Origin: Niastella sp. OAS944
GTDB lineage: Bacteria > Bacteroidota > Bacteroidia > Chitinophagales > Chitinophagaceae
DNA length: 64,000 bases
Assembly: GCA_024809215.1 (NCBI GenBank)
Contig: JANUBW010000009.1
Coordinates: 124,001 to 188,000 of the forward strand
Reading direction: 5' to 3'
Translations under genes and position numbers: made by a program
Shown: positions 9,084-17,148 of the stretch, one piece after another
Layout of the letters: each line of letters opens with the position of its first letter
Position numbering within the stretch: position 1 is the first letter of the stretch
The notes under the pieces: generated by a model
The model's input: the letters and a program-made list of their open reading frames with translations, nothing else
Database searches by the model: none
What the model was told of the DNA's origin: nothing

Positions 9084-10808
9084 CTACTTGGTATAACCGT
9101 CGTTTTGTGTTAACTCCGCCCCGGTATTCTGGGTTATTTCAGTGGTTGGTATGGGCCACAGGTTGTGATACGTTTCAATACTTAAACCCGATTTGGGATT
9201 GTATTTCTTATCGCGATCATATAGTAGTCCCAAACGGGTAAGTGTAACAGCCCTGAACTCTTCTAAGTACAGTTCTCTCAGGCGTTCGTCTAAAATATAA
9301 TCTATATTCATTTCCGCAGCTGTAGCCGGGGTAGCATTGGCCCTTGTTCTTAATACGTTTATATCGTCTGCCGCTTTCTGGGTTTGCGCTTTGCCCAAAT
9401 AAGCCTCTGCTCTTAGCAGGTAAGTTTCTGCCAGGCGGGCCATATATTTTTGCATAAACAGCTTTGTATTGTTATTGAGCAAAAATCCACCAAACGGATT
9501 CATCATGTTGGTTATAGCTGCGGGTCCGGCTGCTGCTGCAAAGTCTCCCGCCGAAGGCGAGGCCTTTCTTATCACGGGGTAAAAATTGCGGATGGTGTCC
9601 CTGAAATCTGCCGATGATGTTTTAGCCTTATACCCATCTTTTACATACCATTTACCATAATCGGGCGAAGTTGATGGCGCACCGGAGATACGAATGTCCC
9701 TTACAATATTATAAGATGAATTACGAATATCGCCGGGTGTCCATATTTCATACAGGAAATGCGATGTTGGGCGTATCCAGCCAATGCCGTAGGAACAAAT
9801 ACTATCAACAAAATTTCCGTTAAACAATACGTTTGTTTTGGCTTTAGATGTTGTTTCCACAAACCTTAAGCTGTTTATGCCCGGCACCACTGCCCATGCT
9901 GTTTGATCGCCCACGGACGCAAGGTTGTTCAATGCTGTTTGAATAACCAGCAGCCCTTCGCGGTTGCCCGTACTGTAATTCTGATTATTATACTCAAATA
10001 AGTCACGGTATACGTCACCCGGCGTAGCGGCCCTTCTTCCAAAGCGGTTTGTCATCAACGATACGCCTGAATAACTGATAACGCTCGATGCGCTGGCAAT
10101 GGCACCATCGTAATCTTTCAGGGAGATCAATACTTCTGTGAGTACATGGTTCGCTATTTGTTTGTTTACTACGCCGTCGCTTACGTCTGCGATGTTCTTT
10201 AACAGGCTTGCTGCCTGTTGCAGGTCTTTTTTGCATTGCGTGTATACTTCATTTCTTGAAGCCCGCACATAATCATAGCGAGGCTCTGTTAATTCGTTCA
10301 GCTCAAGCGGTACCCCGCCATATAAATTGGCGAGCACGTTGTATGAGTAGGCCCTGAAAAACAGCGCCTGCCCCAGGAAACTATTTTTTTCGGCATCTGA
10401 AAGCTGCGTGGCGTTGGCCACTCTTGAAATGATCACATTGGCGTTGGTGATGACCTTATAATAGGTGGTCCAAATGTTTTGAGGAATAAAATAACTGGGC
10501 ACCATGGTGGCCTTATAAGCATTCAGTTTTGCAGCCGGCTCATAGTCCGTAGCATTGAAAGCGAAATCGGTGGCATAGTACAAACCGAAATAAGTATCGA
10601 GGGCGCTGGGAACGTTCATATTGCCCATGTAAATATTCCGCACGCCGTTATAAAGATTATTTACAGCCTGTTGAAATTGCGCCGGCGTTTCCAGCGAGTT
10701 GTCTGGTGTATATATTGATAGTGGTTCTTCATCTAAAAAACTCTTCTTGCATGAGAACAAAACGGTTCCCATAGTAAGGATATATATGCTGATCAATACT
10801 TTTTTCAT
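9084..10808 (-). CDS. RagB/SusD family nutrient-binding lipoprotein
   Basis: A 574-residue surface lipoprotein with signal MKKVLISIYILTMGTVLFSC and the lipidated cysteine followed by KKSFLDEEPLS, typical of SusD. The TPR part shows FLGQALFFRAYSYNVLANLYGGVPL and the C-terminal SusD_RagB part shows RLAETYLLRAEAYLGKAQTQKAADDINVLR and LDERLRELYLEEFRAVTLTR. It ends with the usual LWPIPTTEI near the C terminus. It starts 25 nt after the SusC stop and is co-transcribed with it. Substrate is unknown; the neighbouring DUF6250-like gene hints at a plant-type or other polysaccharide. Confidence 0.95.
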   Translation of the reverse strand: MKKVLISIYILTMGTVLFSCKKSFLDEEPLSIYTPDNSLETPAQFQQAVNNLYNGVRNIYMGNMNVPSALDTYFGLYYATDFAFNATDYEPAAKLNAYKATMVPSYFIPQNIWTTYYKVITNANVIISRVANATQLSDAEKNSFLGQALFFRAYSYNVLANLYGGVPLELNELTEPRYDYVRASRNEVYTQCKKDLQQAASLLKNIADVSDGVVNKQIANHVLTEVLISLKDYDGAIASASSVISYSGVSLMTNRFGRRAATPGDVYRDLFEYNNQNYSTGNREGLLVIQTALNNLASVGDQTAWAVVPGINSLRFVETTSKAKTNVLFNGNFVDSICSYGIGWIRPTSHFLYEIWTPGDIRNSSYNIVRDIRISGAPSTSPDYGKWYVKDGYKAKTSSADFRDTIRNFYPVIRKASPSAGDFAAAAGPAAITNMMNPFGGFLLNNNTKLFMQKYMARLAETYLLRAEAYLGKAQTQKAADDINVLRTRANATPATAAEMNIDYILDERLRELYLEEFRAVTLTRLGLLYDRDKKYNPKSGLSIETYHNLWPIPTTEITQNTGAELTQNDGYTK

Positions 10809-10833
10809 GTCTTACAGTTTAATTGTATAACCC

Positions 10834-13800
10834 TTAAAATGATAAGTTTACTCCCAATGAATAGTTCTTCATAACCGGGTATCCGTTGGGGTCTAAGCCC
10901 AGTCCACCGGCAATTCTTTGCCCTGTGGAGGTCCTTTGACTGGCACCCGGATTAGCTTCGGGATCCCAACCATCCCATTTGGTAATGGTGAGCAGGTTTT
11001 GCGCATTCACATAAACACTAAATGCTTTTATTCCTTTTATGCGCCGCAGAAACCAATCGGGCACAGTATAGGTAAGCGTTACATCCTGCAGGCGTACAAA
11101 ACTTCTTGGCATATAATGCCAGAAATTTTCGCCCAGGGTAGCTACATAGGCAGCTATGCTTCTGTATTTAGCGCCCGGGTTATTGGGCGTCCAGTAATCG
11201 AAAACAAAAGTATTGTTGTTCCTGATATTATCAGGGTTTTGCAACATGGCGCCGGGTTTACCCAGGTAACCGTTCTTGCCACCCTGAATAGAATTGATAA
11301 AGAATTTTAAATTTAAATTTTTGTAGGTAACGCTATTGGAGATACCAAAACTGTATGAGGGGTCAAGCTTTCCTATTATTTGTTTGTCGTCGGTTGTAAT
11401 GAGGCCATCTTTTTTAACGTCTTCGATCTTATATTGTCCTGCCTTAAAGCCCTGTGCTGCCAATGTTGAAGGAATGTCTTCGCCTATTTGATACATGCCG
11501 GTGATCTTATAATCATACACTATACCATATGGCTGACCGGCAAACACACTCAGTATGGGATCTGCGGCATTGATGAGGTCTTTTCCGGTGCCGTCTATAT
11601 CTACTACCTTATTTCTGTTCCGGAAAAAGTTAGCCGTTATATCCCATTTGAAATCCTTTGTAGCCACCGGAACGGCGGTGATGTTCAGCTCCTGGCCCCT
11701 GTTTTGAATTTTACCAATGTTAATAAGGTAACTACTAAAGCCCGTAATAGTTGGCGTAGCGCGGGCGTTCAGCAAACTCTTCGATTGGGAGAAATAAACA
11801 TCCAACGATCCCGAAAGCCGGTTATTGAAGAATGAAAAGTCGAGGCCGGTATTGGTGGAGTTAGTGGTTTCCCATTGTAAATTCGGATTGTGGAATTGCG
11901 ACACGTATGACCCAAGCTGTGCATTGCCCGTGCTGCCATATAAATATCCGCTACCTAACCCAACCGTCATTTGCGACAAGGTTTGGTACCTGCCTACCGT
12001 TCTGTTACCGGTTGACCCATACGATGCCCGCAGTTTAAGATCGTTTATCCAGGAAAAGGGTTGTATAAAATCTTCTTTGCTTACCCGCCAGGCAAAAGCA
12101 ATAGAAGGGAAGGTGGCTGTTTTGTTCTTACTCGAAAAACCAGAAAAGCCATCTCTTCTTATAGTACCGGTTAAAATGTATTTTCCATCATATGAGTAAG
12201 AAGCCCGCGCCATTTGATACAACGCCTGTTCCTTCCACGGCAGTACGGAAATGTCGTTTGATGCGGTAAGCCGCGAGGGATCGCCAACATCCAGTCTGTT
12301 GAAAGATAACACCCCGTTGAGAATGCCAGCCGCTGAATCTTTAGAGCCATCATGCCTGTTTACCTCAGCACCGTATAACAAGGTAACATCCACGCCATGG
12401 GGGCCAAACTCCCTTTTATAGGTGAGGATATTATCTATGGTTTGAAAATAATCGGTCATGTTTGTTCTATAGGCGGTAGCTTCAACTGTGGGCTGATTGT
12501 AGTTAAATCTATTATACAGTATGAAATTGTTCCCGAAGTTCACCCGGTAGTTCAGGCCTTTCACATGAGGAATGTCAACACTGGCGTACACGTTACCTAT
12601 GAAGTTGAGGTTCCTGTCCTTGTCGCGCGATCTTCTCAGTATTTCCAGCGCAGTAGGAGTGGTAGAGTTTTGATAAAAGGTCAGCATCTGGCCCGTTGTG
12701 GGATCAAATGGCAGGGTGAAAGGCTTCAGGTACATAATATCGCTGAAGGTGGGCGAAACGCCACTGAAATCGTTAACAGATAAACCCGTTTGCGCACCGA
12801 TAGTGAACCAATCCAGCACTTTGGTATCGAGGTTTAGTCGAATGCTGTGCCTTCTGTAATTATCATTCATGATCAGGTTCTTCTGATCAAAATAACCATA
12901 GCCAAAATAGAATTTTGTCTTTTTTGACCGGCCGCTAACGCCAATCGAATGATTCTGGATGCGTGGGCTGCTGTTGGTCATCAGGCTCCACCAGTCGGCC
13001 GTATAACCGTTCTTATAATTGCTGGCCTCCACTGCTGCCAGTTTAGTGCTGGGGTCCCAGTTAGGGTTCATTTTGGTGGGGTCGCCGGGATCCCTGCTTT
13101 CTGACAAATACCAGTCGCCCAATTTTTGTATGTATTGATCGCCCGTCATGGGCTTCATTTCTTTTTTTGTCATTTCCTGAATGGAATAGGAGCCGGTATA
13201 ATCAACCGAGATCTTATCCATTCCGCTGGCGCCGCTTTTTGTAGTAATAAGTACTACCCCGTTCGAGGCCTGTGAGCCGTAAACGGCCGCTGCGCTTGCA
13301 TCTTTAAGCAGGTCAATACTTAGAATATCTGCCGGGTTAATGGAAGTCATTGATCCCCTGTAAATAAGCCCGTCCAACACAATAAGCGGGGCTGTAGCGC
13401 CGGAGATTGAATTTCTGCCGCGCACCATCAGCGTAGGGTCGCTGCCCGCAGTTGTGGTTTGCCCAACAGTAAGCCCCGGAACAGTGCCTCTGAGTGCAGA
13501 CATTACATTTGAGTTGGGCGCCTGCTTTTGCACCTGTAAGTTGGCCTTCACTACTGCGCCGGTAACATCCTGGCGTTTTCTTGTACCGTAACCTACCACT
13601 ACCACATCGCCCATAACTGCCTCACTCAGCTTTAAGTTTACCGAAAGCTGGGATTGATTACCAATCGTGATCTCCACCGGTTCAAAATTGATGGCAGAAA
13701 TTTCGAGTACTTCACCTTCTGACACCTCAATGGTAAAATTGCCTTCATTATCGGTGCTGGTGCCCCGGGTGGTATTTTTTACTTTTATGGAGGCCCCCGG

Positions 13801-14238
13801 AACCGGCGTTCCGCTTTCGGCACGCACCACGCCGCTCACTCTTTTATAAACTGCACTGGCAATAAATGGCTGGTCAGAAAGGGACACCACTACCTTGTGA
13901 TCTGGTATCAGTTTCCATTTAAGATGGGTGCCATTAAACAGGGTAGAAAGTGTTTGATGAATGCCGCTATTGGTGATATCGAGGGTGAATCGCTGGCCGG
14001 CGGGCAGGTCGTCGCTACTGTAAAAGAACCGGTATTTCGTTTGACCTTCAATTCGTTTAAAGATCTCCTGCATACTGCCATTCACAACTTTAAGACTAAT
14101 AGTCTCTTGCGCATGGTTACTTTTAGCCGATACCTGTAATGCTATAAAAAAAAAGACCGTGGATAATCTCATAAGCAGTTTAATTTTCCGTAAGCATAAA
14201 AAGGCCCTTACAGAAAAAAAGCAATCGCTAATTTTCAT
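10834..14238 (-). CDS. SusC/RagA-type TonB-dependent receptor with STN domain
   Basis: A 1134-residue outer-membrane importer. The signal region is at about residues 20-38 (MRLSTVFFFIALQVSA). An STN domain spans about 46-118 (ISLKVVNGSMQEIFKRIEGQ), a CarboxypepD_reg-like domain 133-205 (SGTPVPGASIKVKNTTRGTS), the plug about 210-345 (GYGTRKRQDVTGAVV, APLIVLDGLIYRG, ILSIDLLKDASAAAVYGSQA), and the rest is the barrel. The STN domain and the FecR/FecI genes directly upstream indicate cell-surface signalling: ligand binding activates the sigma factor, which then drives this gene. A hairpin lies 45 nt before the start. Confidence 0.96.
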   Translation of the reverse strand: MKISDCFFSVRAFLCLRKIKLLMRLSTVFFFIALQVSAKSNHAQETISLKVVNGSMQEIFKRIEGQTKYRFFYSSDDLPAGQRFTLDITNSGIHQTLSTLFNGTHLKWKLIPDHKVVVSLSDQPFIASAVYKRVSGVVRAESGTPVPGASIKVKNTTRGTSTDNEGNFTIEVSEGEVLEISAINFEPVEITIGNQSQLSVNLKLSEAVMGDVVVVGYGTRKRQDVTGAVVKANLQVQKQAPNSNVMSALRGTVPGLTVGQTTTAGSDPTLMVRGRNSISGATAPLIVLDGLIYRGSMTSINPADILSIDLLKDASAAAVYGSQASNGVVLITTKSGASGMDKISVDYTGSYSIQEMTKKEMKPMTGDQYIQKLGDWYLSESRDPGDPTKMNPNWDPSTKLAAVEASNYKNGYTADWWSLMTNSSPRIQNHSIGVSGRSKKTKFYFGYGYFDQKNLIMNDNYRRHSIRLNLDTKVLDWFTIGAQTGLSVNDFSGVSPTFSDIMYLKPFTLPFDPTTGQMLTFYQNSTTPTALEILRRSRDKDRNLNFIGNVYASVDIPHVKGLNYRVNFGNNFILYNRFNYNQPTVEATAYRTNMTDYFQTIDNILTYKREFGPHGVDVTLLYGAEVNRHDGSKDSAAGILNGVLSFNRLDVGDPSRLTASNDISVLPWKEQALYQMARASYSYDGKYILTGTIRRDGFSGFSSKNKTATFPSIAFAWRVSKEDFIQPFSWINDLKLRASYGSTGNRTVGRYQTLSQMTVGLGSGYLYGSTGNAQLGSYVSQFHNPNLQWETTNSTNTGLDFSFFNNRLSGSLDVYFSQSKSLLNARATPTITGFSSYLINIGKIQNRGQELNITAVPVATKDFKWDITANFFRNRNKVVDIDGTGKDLINAADPILSVFAGQPYGIVYDYKITGMYQIGEDIPSTLAAQGFKAGQYKIEDVKKDGLITTDDKQIIGKLDPSYSFGISNSVTYKNLNLKFFINSIQGGKNGYLGKPGAMLQNPDNIRNNNTFVFDYWTPNNPGAKYRSIAAYVATLGENFWHYMPRSFVRLQDVTLTYTVPDWFLRRIKGIKAFSVYVNAQNLLTITKWDGWDPEANPGASQRTSTGQRIAGGLGLDPNGYPVMKNYSLGVNLSF

Positions 14239-14282
14239 AATTTTGGTTGGTTTTAAAAGACTAGAAATTCGTTTGAAACTGA

Positions 14283-14310
14283 AGTGGGGGATGTGGCGAC
14301 ATTCCTCACT
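14283..14310 (-). promoter_or_regulatory. Leader hairpin upstream of SusC
   Basis: On the minus strand a 12-bp stem with two mismatches (agtgaggaatgt / acatcccccact, loop cgcc) lies between the FecR stop and the SusC start. No T run follows it. After it comes an AT-rich stretch ending in aaaaccaaccaaaatt directly before the ATG. Similar hairpins precede the other two FecR-linked SusC genes. Confidence 0.5.
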
Positions 14311-14392
14311 TTTTTATGTGCGACCGGCACGGGCGCACTCTTTTAAATTAAGTTGCATGGATGCCCGTATCATATAGGCGCATGCGTTTGTA

Positions 14393-15403
14393 TTAGTAGA
14401 TGGTAATTTGTTTGTTATTAACAGCGTATTGAAACGGCTTGATCATTTGTAGTATTTTTAAAATATCTTCTGCGTTATCTTCATCATAAACCCCGGTGTA
14501 TTTAAACCCGCTTACAGCTTCATTTTTAAATTCAATATGTACATCAAATTGCCGCTCCAGGTCCAATGCTATTTCTGAAAAGGGTTTATCAACAAAGGCC
14601 ATCTTATCGTTCAGCCACGAAGTTTCAACAATCACGCTATCCTGCACCTTTATACTGGTTAATTCAACTTTTTTATCGTCCGCTGCAGGGGTTAAAGCGG
14701 CATCACCATCTTTTTTAACAATGATCTTATCCGATGGTTTTAGAAGGATCTTATGCCGGGCATCGATGCGTAAAGTTAACTCTATACTGCCGGTGAGTAA
14801 CGCGGCTTCCATTCTGTGTTCATTTGAATAGTTGCGTACATTGAATTTGGTACCCAGTACTTTAATGTCTGCATCGCCTGTATGAACAATAAAAGGAACG
14901 GCTTCATTATGTGCTACTTCAAAGTACGCCTCCCCTTCGAGATATACTTCTCTGTTCTTGGCAAAATCTTCAGCATATCTTACTTTACTTTTTGCATTAA
15001 GTCGTACAATAGAACCATCGGGCAGGGTCATAGTTGACCTTGAATCTTTTTGTGTGCCGGTTTCAACAATCGTTTGCGCATTATTTTTTTGTAAGAACAG
15101 CCAGGTTACCCCAAACACTACAATAACTGATGCTGCAACCAGCAGCGCCCTCATTAGAATGCGCTTTCCCCCACTGCTGCGGGATGCCGGCTTTATCATT
15201 TTAGCCTGATGCGCTGTATAGGCTGCGTCAATGTCTGCCTCGGGCGTTTCGGAAGTGTGGGTCAATATTTGGTCATAAAATACCTGCAGTTCGGGATGCT
15301 GTTGAAGAATTGCCTCCAGCTCTTCCTGTTCAGCCGCCTGGCACTCACCCGCAAGTTTACGGCCGAGCAGATCATAAAACCTATTTTCTATAGATGGGTG
15401 CAT
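14393..15403 (-). CDS. FecR-type anti-sigma factor
   Basis: A 336-residue inner-membrane regulator. The N-terminal ~80 residues face the cytoplasm and should hold the sigma factor. One transmembrane helix is at about 82-107 (MRALLVAASVIVVFGVTWLFL). The periplasmic FecR domain follows (MTLPDGSIVRLNAKSKVRY, REVYLEGEAYFEVAHNEAVPF, IKVLGTKFNVRNY), then a C-terminal DUF4974-like domain (MAFVDKPFSEIALDLERQFD, YTGVYDEDNAEDILKILQ). It is expected to be contacted by the STN domain of the SusC encoded 154 nt downstream. The partner sigma gene ends 56 nt upstream. Confidence 0.95.
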   Translation of the reverse strand: MHPSIENRFYDLLGRKLAGECQAAEQEELEAILQQHPELQVFYDQILTHTSETPEADIDAAYTAHQAKMIKPASRSSGGKRILMRALLVAASVIVVFGVTWLFLQKNNAQTIVETGTQKDSRSTMTLPDGSIVRLNAKSKVRYAEDFAKNREVYLEGEAYFEVAHNEAVPFIVHTGDADIKVLGTKFNVRNYSNEHRMEAALLTGSIELTLRIDARHKILLKPSDKIIVKKDGDAALTPAADDKKVELTSIKVQDSVIVETSWLNDKMAFVDKPFSEIALDLERQFDVHIEFKNEAVSGFKYTGVYDEDNAEDILKILQMIKPFQYAVNNKQITIY

Positions 15404-15459
15404 ACAGAATTATAGTTAAATAGACGTATAAAAAGACGCCTACCGTTAATGGTTGAAAA

Positions 15460-16032
15460 TTATTTTTTGTCAGACAAATACGCATTCAGGGCCGTGCGGA
15501 TCTTTTTTAACGCAAGGCGCATATGAGTTTCTGCCGTATTGAGCGAAATACCAAGTATTTCGGTCACCTGTTTATAGGGCAATCCCTGTTCTTTTACCAA
15601 ACGGTATACCAGTTGGGCCTGGGTTGGTAGTGCGCGGATTATTTTACCAATGTATTGCTCCAGTTCGCCGCTGGTATACAAAATTTCAGGGGAATTTTCG
15701 TCGGCGATATATTCCTGTATATGGTCTGAAATGGCAATTGTAGGGGCATGGCGTTTTTGCTTCCTTAAGGCATCGTACGCTTTATTACGGGCGGCTGTAA
15801 ATAAATAAACGGTTAGGTTTTCGATCTGGTCCAGGTCTTCACCCATGGTCCAAACCTTCAGCAATACCTCCGACACTACCTCCTCGGCATCCTCCTTATT
15901 GTTGAGGATGGTAACACAAAAACTTAATAAAATGGGATAGAAATGATAGAATAACTGCTTGTAAGAATCCTCATCCTGTAAATAAGACATTCTTTTCTGC
16001 AAATTCAATATCTCCTGTTGAGCAAGTTTCAC
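15460..16032 (-). CDS. FecI-type ECF RNA polymerase sigma factor
   Basis: A 190-residue sigma-70 family protein. Region 2 is at about residues 25-85 (YHFYPILLSFCVTILNNKED and EVVSEVLLKVWTMG, then LFTAARNKAYDALRKQKR) and region 4 at about 135-185 (LPTQAQLVYRLVKEQG and GISLNTAETHMRLALKKIR). The start used here is a GTG at 16032; an ATG at 15990 (MSYLQDEDSYKQLF) is an alternative, 14 residues shorter. It is the first gene of the minus-strand sigma - FecR - SusC - SusD locus and should transcribe the SusC operon when FecR is triggered. Confidence 0.94.
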   Translation of the reverse strand: MKLAQQEILNLQKRMSYLQDEDSYKQLFYHFYPILLSFCVTILNNKEDAEEVVSEVLLKVWTMGEDLDQIENLTVYLFTAARNKAYDALRKQKRHAPTIAISDHIQEYIADENSPEILYTSGELEQYIGKIIRALPTQAQLVYRLVKEQGLPYKQVTEILGISLNTAETHMRLALKKIRTALNAYLSDKK

Positions 16033-16148
16033 TAAGTGATTGGTAGTTAAATTACTCGCAATATAAATCTAATTACACAACTACCGTATGCCAGGTTAAT
16101 TTATCATTTCCTTTTTTATAACACACGTTCTTTTATTTTGGGGCTGGT

Positions 16149-16376
16149 ATGCAAATGAACGCTTCATATACTGAAACCCAATTGTTACAGGAACTTGCCT
16201 GTGGTAATGAAAAGGCCATGAGGCAATTGTTTGCCCTTTACCGCGACCGCCTCTTTTTTTATATTACCCGCATTACCAAGTCGGAACAAATTGCCGAAGA
16301 ACTGGTAATGGATGTATTTATGAAAATATGGACCGGTAAAGAGATGCTGGCGGAAGTACCAAAGCCGTCTTCCTAA
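16149..16376 (+). pseudogene. Fragment of an ECF sigma factor gene (region 2 only)
   Basis: A 75-residue open frame with a clear sigma region 2: LLQELACGNEKAMRQLFALY, then DRLFFYITRITKSEQIAEELVMDVFMKIWTGKEMLAEV. It stops after KPSS, exactly where family members continue into the Y/FxIARNKA segment and region 4, both missing. The DNA after the stop does not restore the family sequence in another frame as far as I can read. It is divergent from the intact sigma gene at 15460-16032, 116 nt away, and is followed by an unrelated membrane gene. The most likely reading is the remnant of a second sigma gene cut by a deletion. Confidence 0.75.
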
Positions 16377-16474
16377 CAGGGAGGTGGCTTTGTGCTTTAA
16401 GCTGATAATAAAAAATATTCATAAGCGTTATGTCTCGTCATTATTTGATCCTGAACCCCTAAATATGAAAAAAA

Positions 16475-17092
16475 ATGATATTTGGAACAGTTTTTACCGG
16501 TCATGTTAAAACACAGAATAAACAATGGATTGAATCGAAAGTCTTTTGTTTGGGTATTCCGTTATATGTTACAAACACTATGTTGGTTACCGATGTAACC
16601 GGAAGAGGAAGACGTGGAGTAGAGATCAAAACAAACAGCATCAGTATCATTGCAGCCATTATTCGACCCATTGTTACAATTGCCTGGGTTTTTGCGATTG
16701 GCGCTTTTATTGGAAATTATGATACTATGTTATGGCTGCTGGGGCCGGCAATCATTTCAACTGCTTTATTCGTTTATTGCTGGTTCTTCTTTGGTAAAAC
16801 TACCAAACACGAAAGGTTTGTTAGGCAACAATTGGGCGATGTGTTTGGGCTTTATTTTATGCCGCACTGGCTTCACGATCATGACGTGGCCAGTCATTTT
16901 GAGAAATTGAAAAAAGCATATGTTGCAAAATTTGGAGCAGCCGACTGGAGAGAAAAACTAAAAGGTGCGCAGTTTCAACAAGTAGATGGCTTTTCATTGT
17001 ATTATAGTCTCACTGTACTTGAAAACCACCTTGCCTATAATGCTGAAACAGAAGCATGGCTAAAAGACATCGCAACACAGAACGCAGCATAG
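16475..17092 (+). CDS. Membrane protein of unknown function
   Basis: A 205-residue protein I do not recognise by name. The N-terminal ~55 residues form a beta-rich soluble part (GTVFTGHVKTQNKQWIESKVFCLGIPLYVT), followed by two transmembrane segments at about 57-80 and 84-106 (ending FVYCWFFFG), then a cytoplasmic helical tail of about 95 residues (ERFVRQQLGDVFGLYFMPHWL, YYSLTVLENHLAYNAETEAWL). The ATG at 16475 overlaps no other gene. It stands alone between a sigma-gene remnant and a convergent permease, with a shared terminator behind it. The base composition looks like that of its neighbours. Confidence 0.75.
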   Translation: MIFGTVFTGHVKTQNKQWIESKVFCLGIPLYVTNTMLVTDVTGRGRRGVEIKTNSISIIAAIIRPIVTIAWVFAIGAFIGNYDTMLWLLGPAIISTALFVYCWFFFGKTTKHERFVRQQLGDVFGLYFMPHWLHDHDVASHFEKLKKAYVAKFGAADWREKLKGAQFQQVDGFSLYYSLTVLENHLAYNAETEAWLKDIATQNAA

Positions 17093-17111
17093 TATCGCGT
17101 AGATACATTAT

Positions 17112-17148
17112 AAAAAGGATCGCCCTTCATTGTGCGATCCTTTTTTTT
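17112..17148. terminator. Bidirectional rho-independent terminator
   Basis: A perfect 7-bp stem (ggatcgc / gcgatcc), 10-nt loop, with A5 before it and T8 after it, lies between two converging stops at 17092 and 17147. It serves the unknown membrane gene on the plus strand and the permease gene on the minus strand. Confidence 0.8.

Noticed and set aside
16377-16474. Continuation of the broken sigma factor by frameshift
   Set aside because: The next frames read peptides such as NREVALCFKLIIKNIHKRY that do not resemble sigma region 2.4 or 4.
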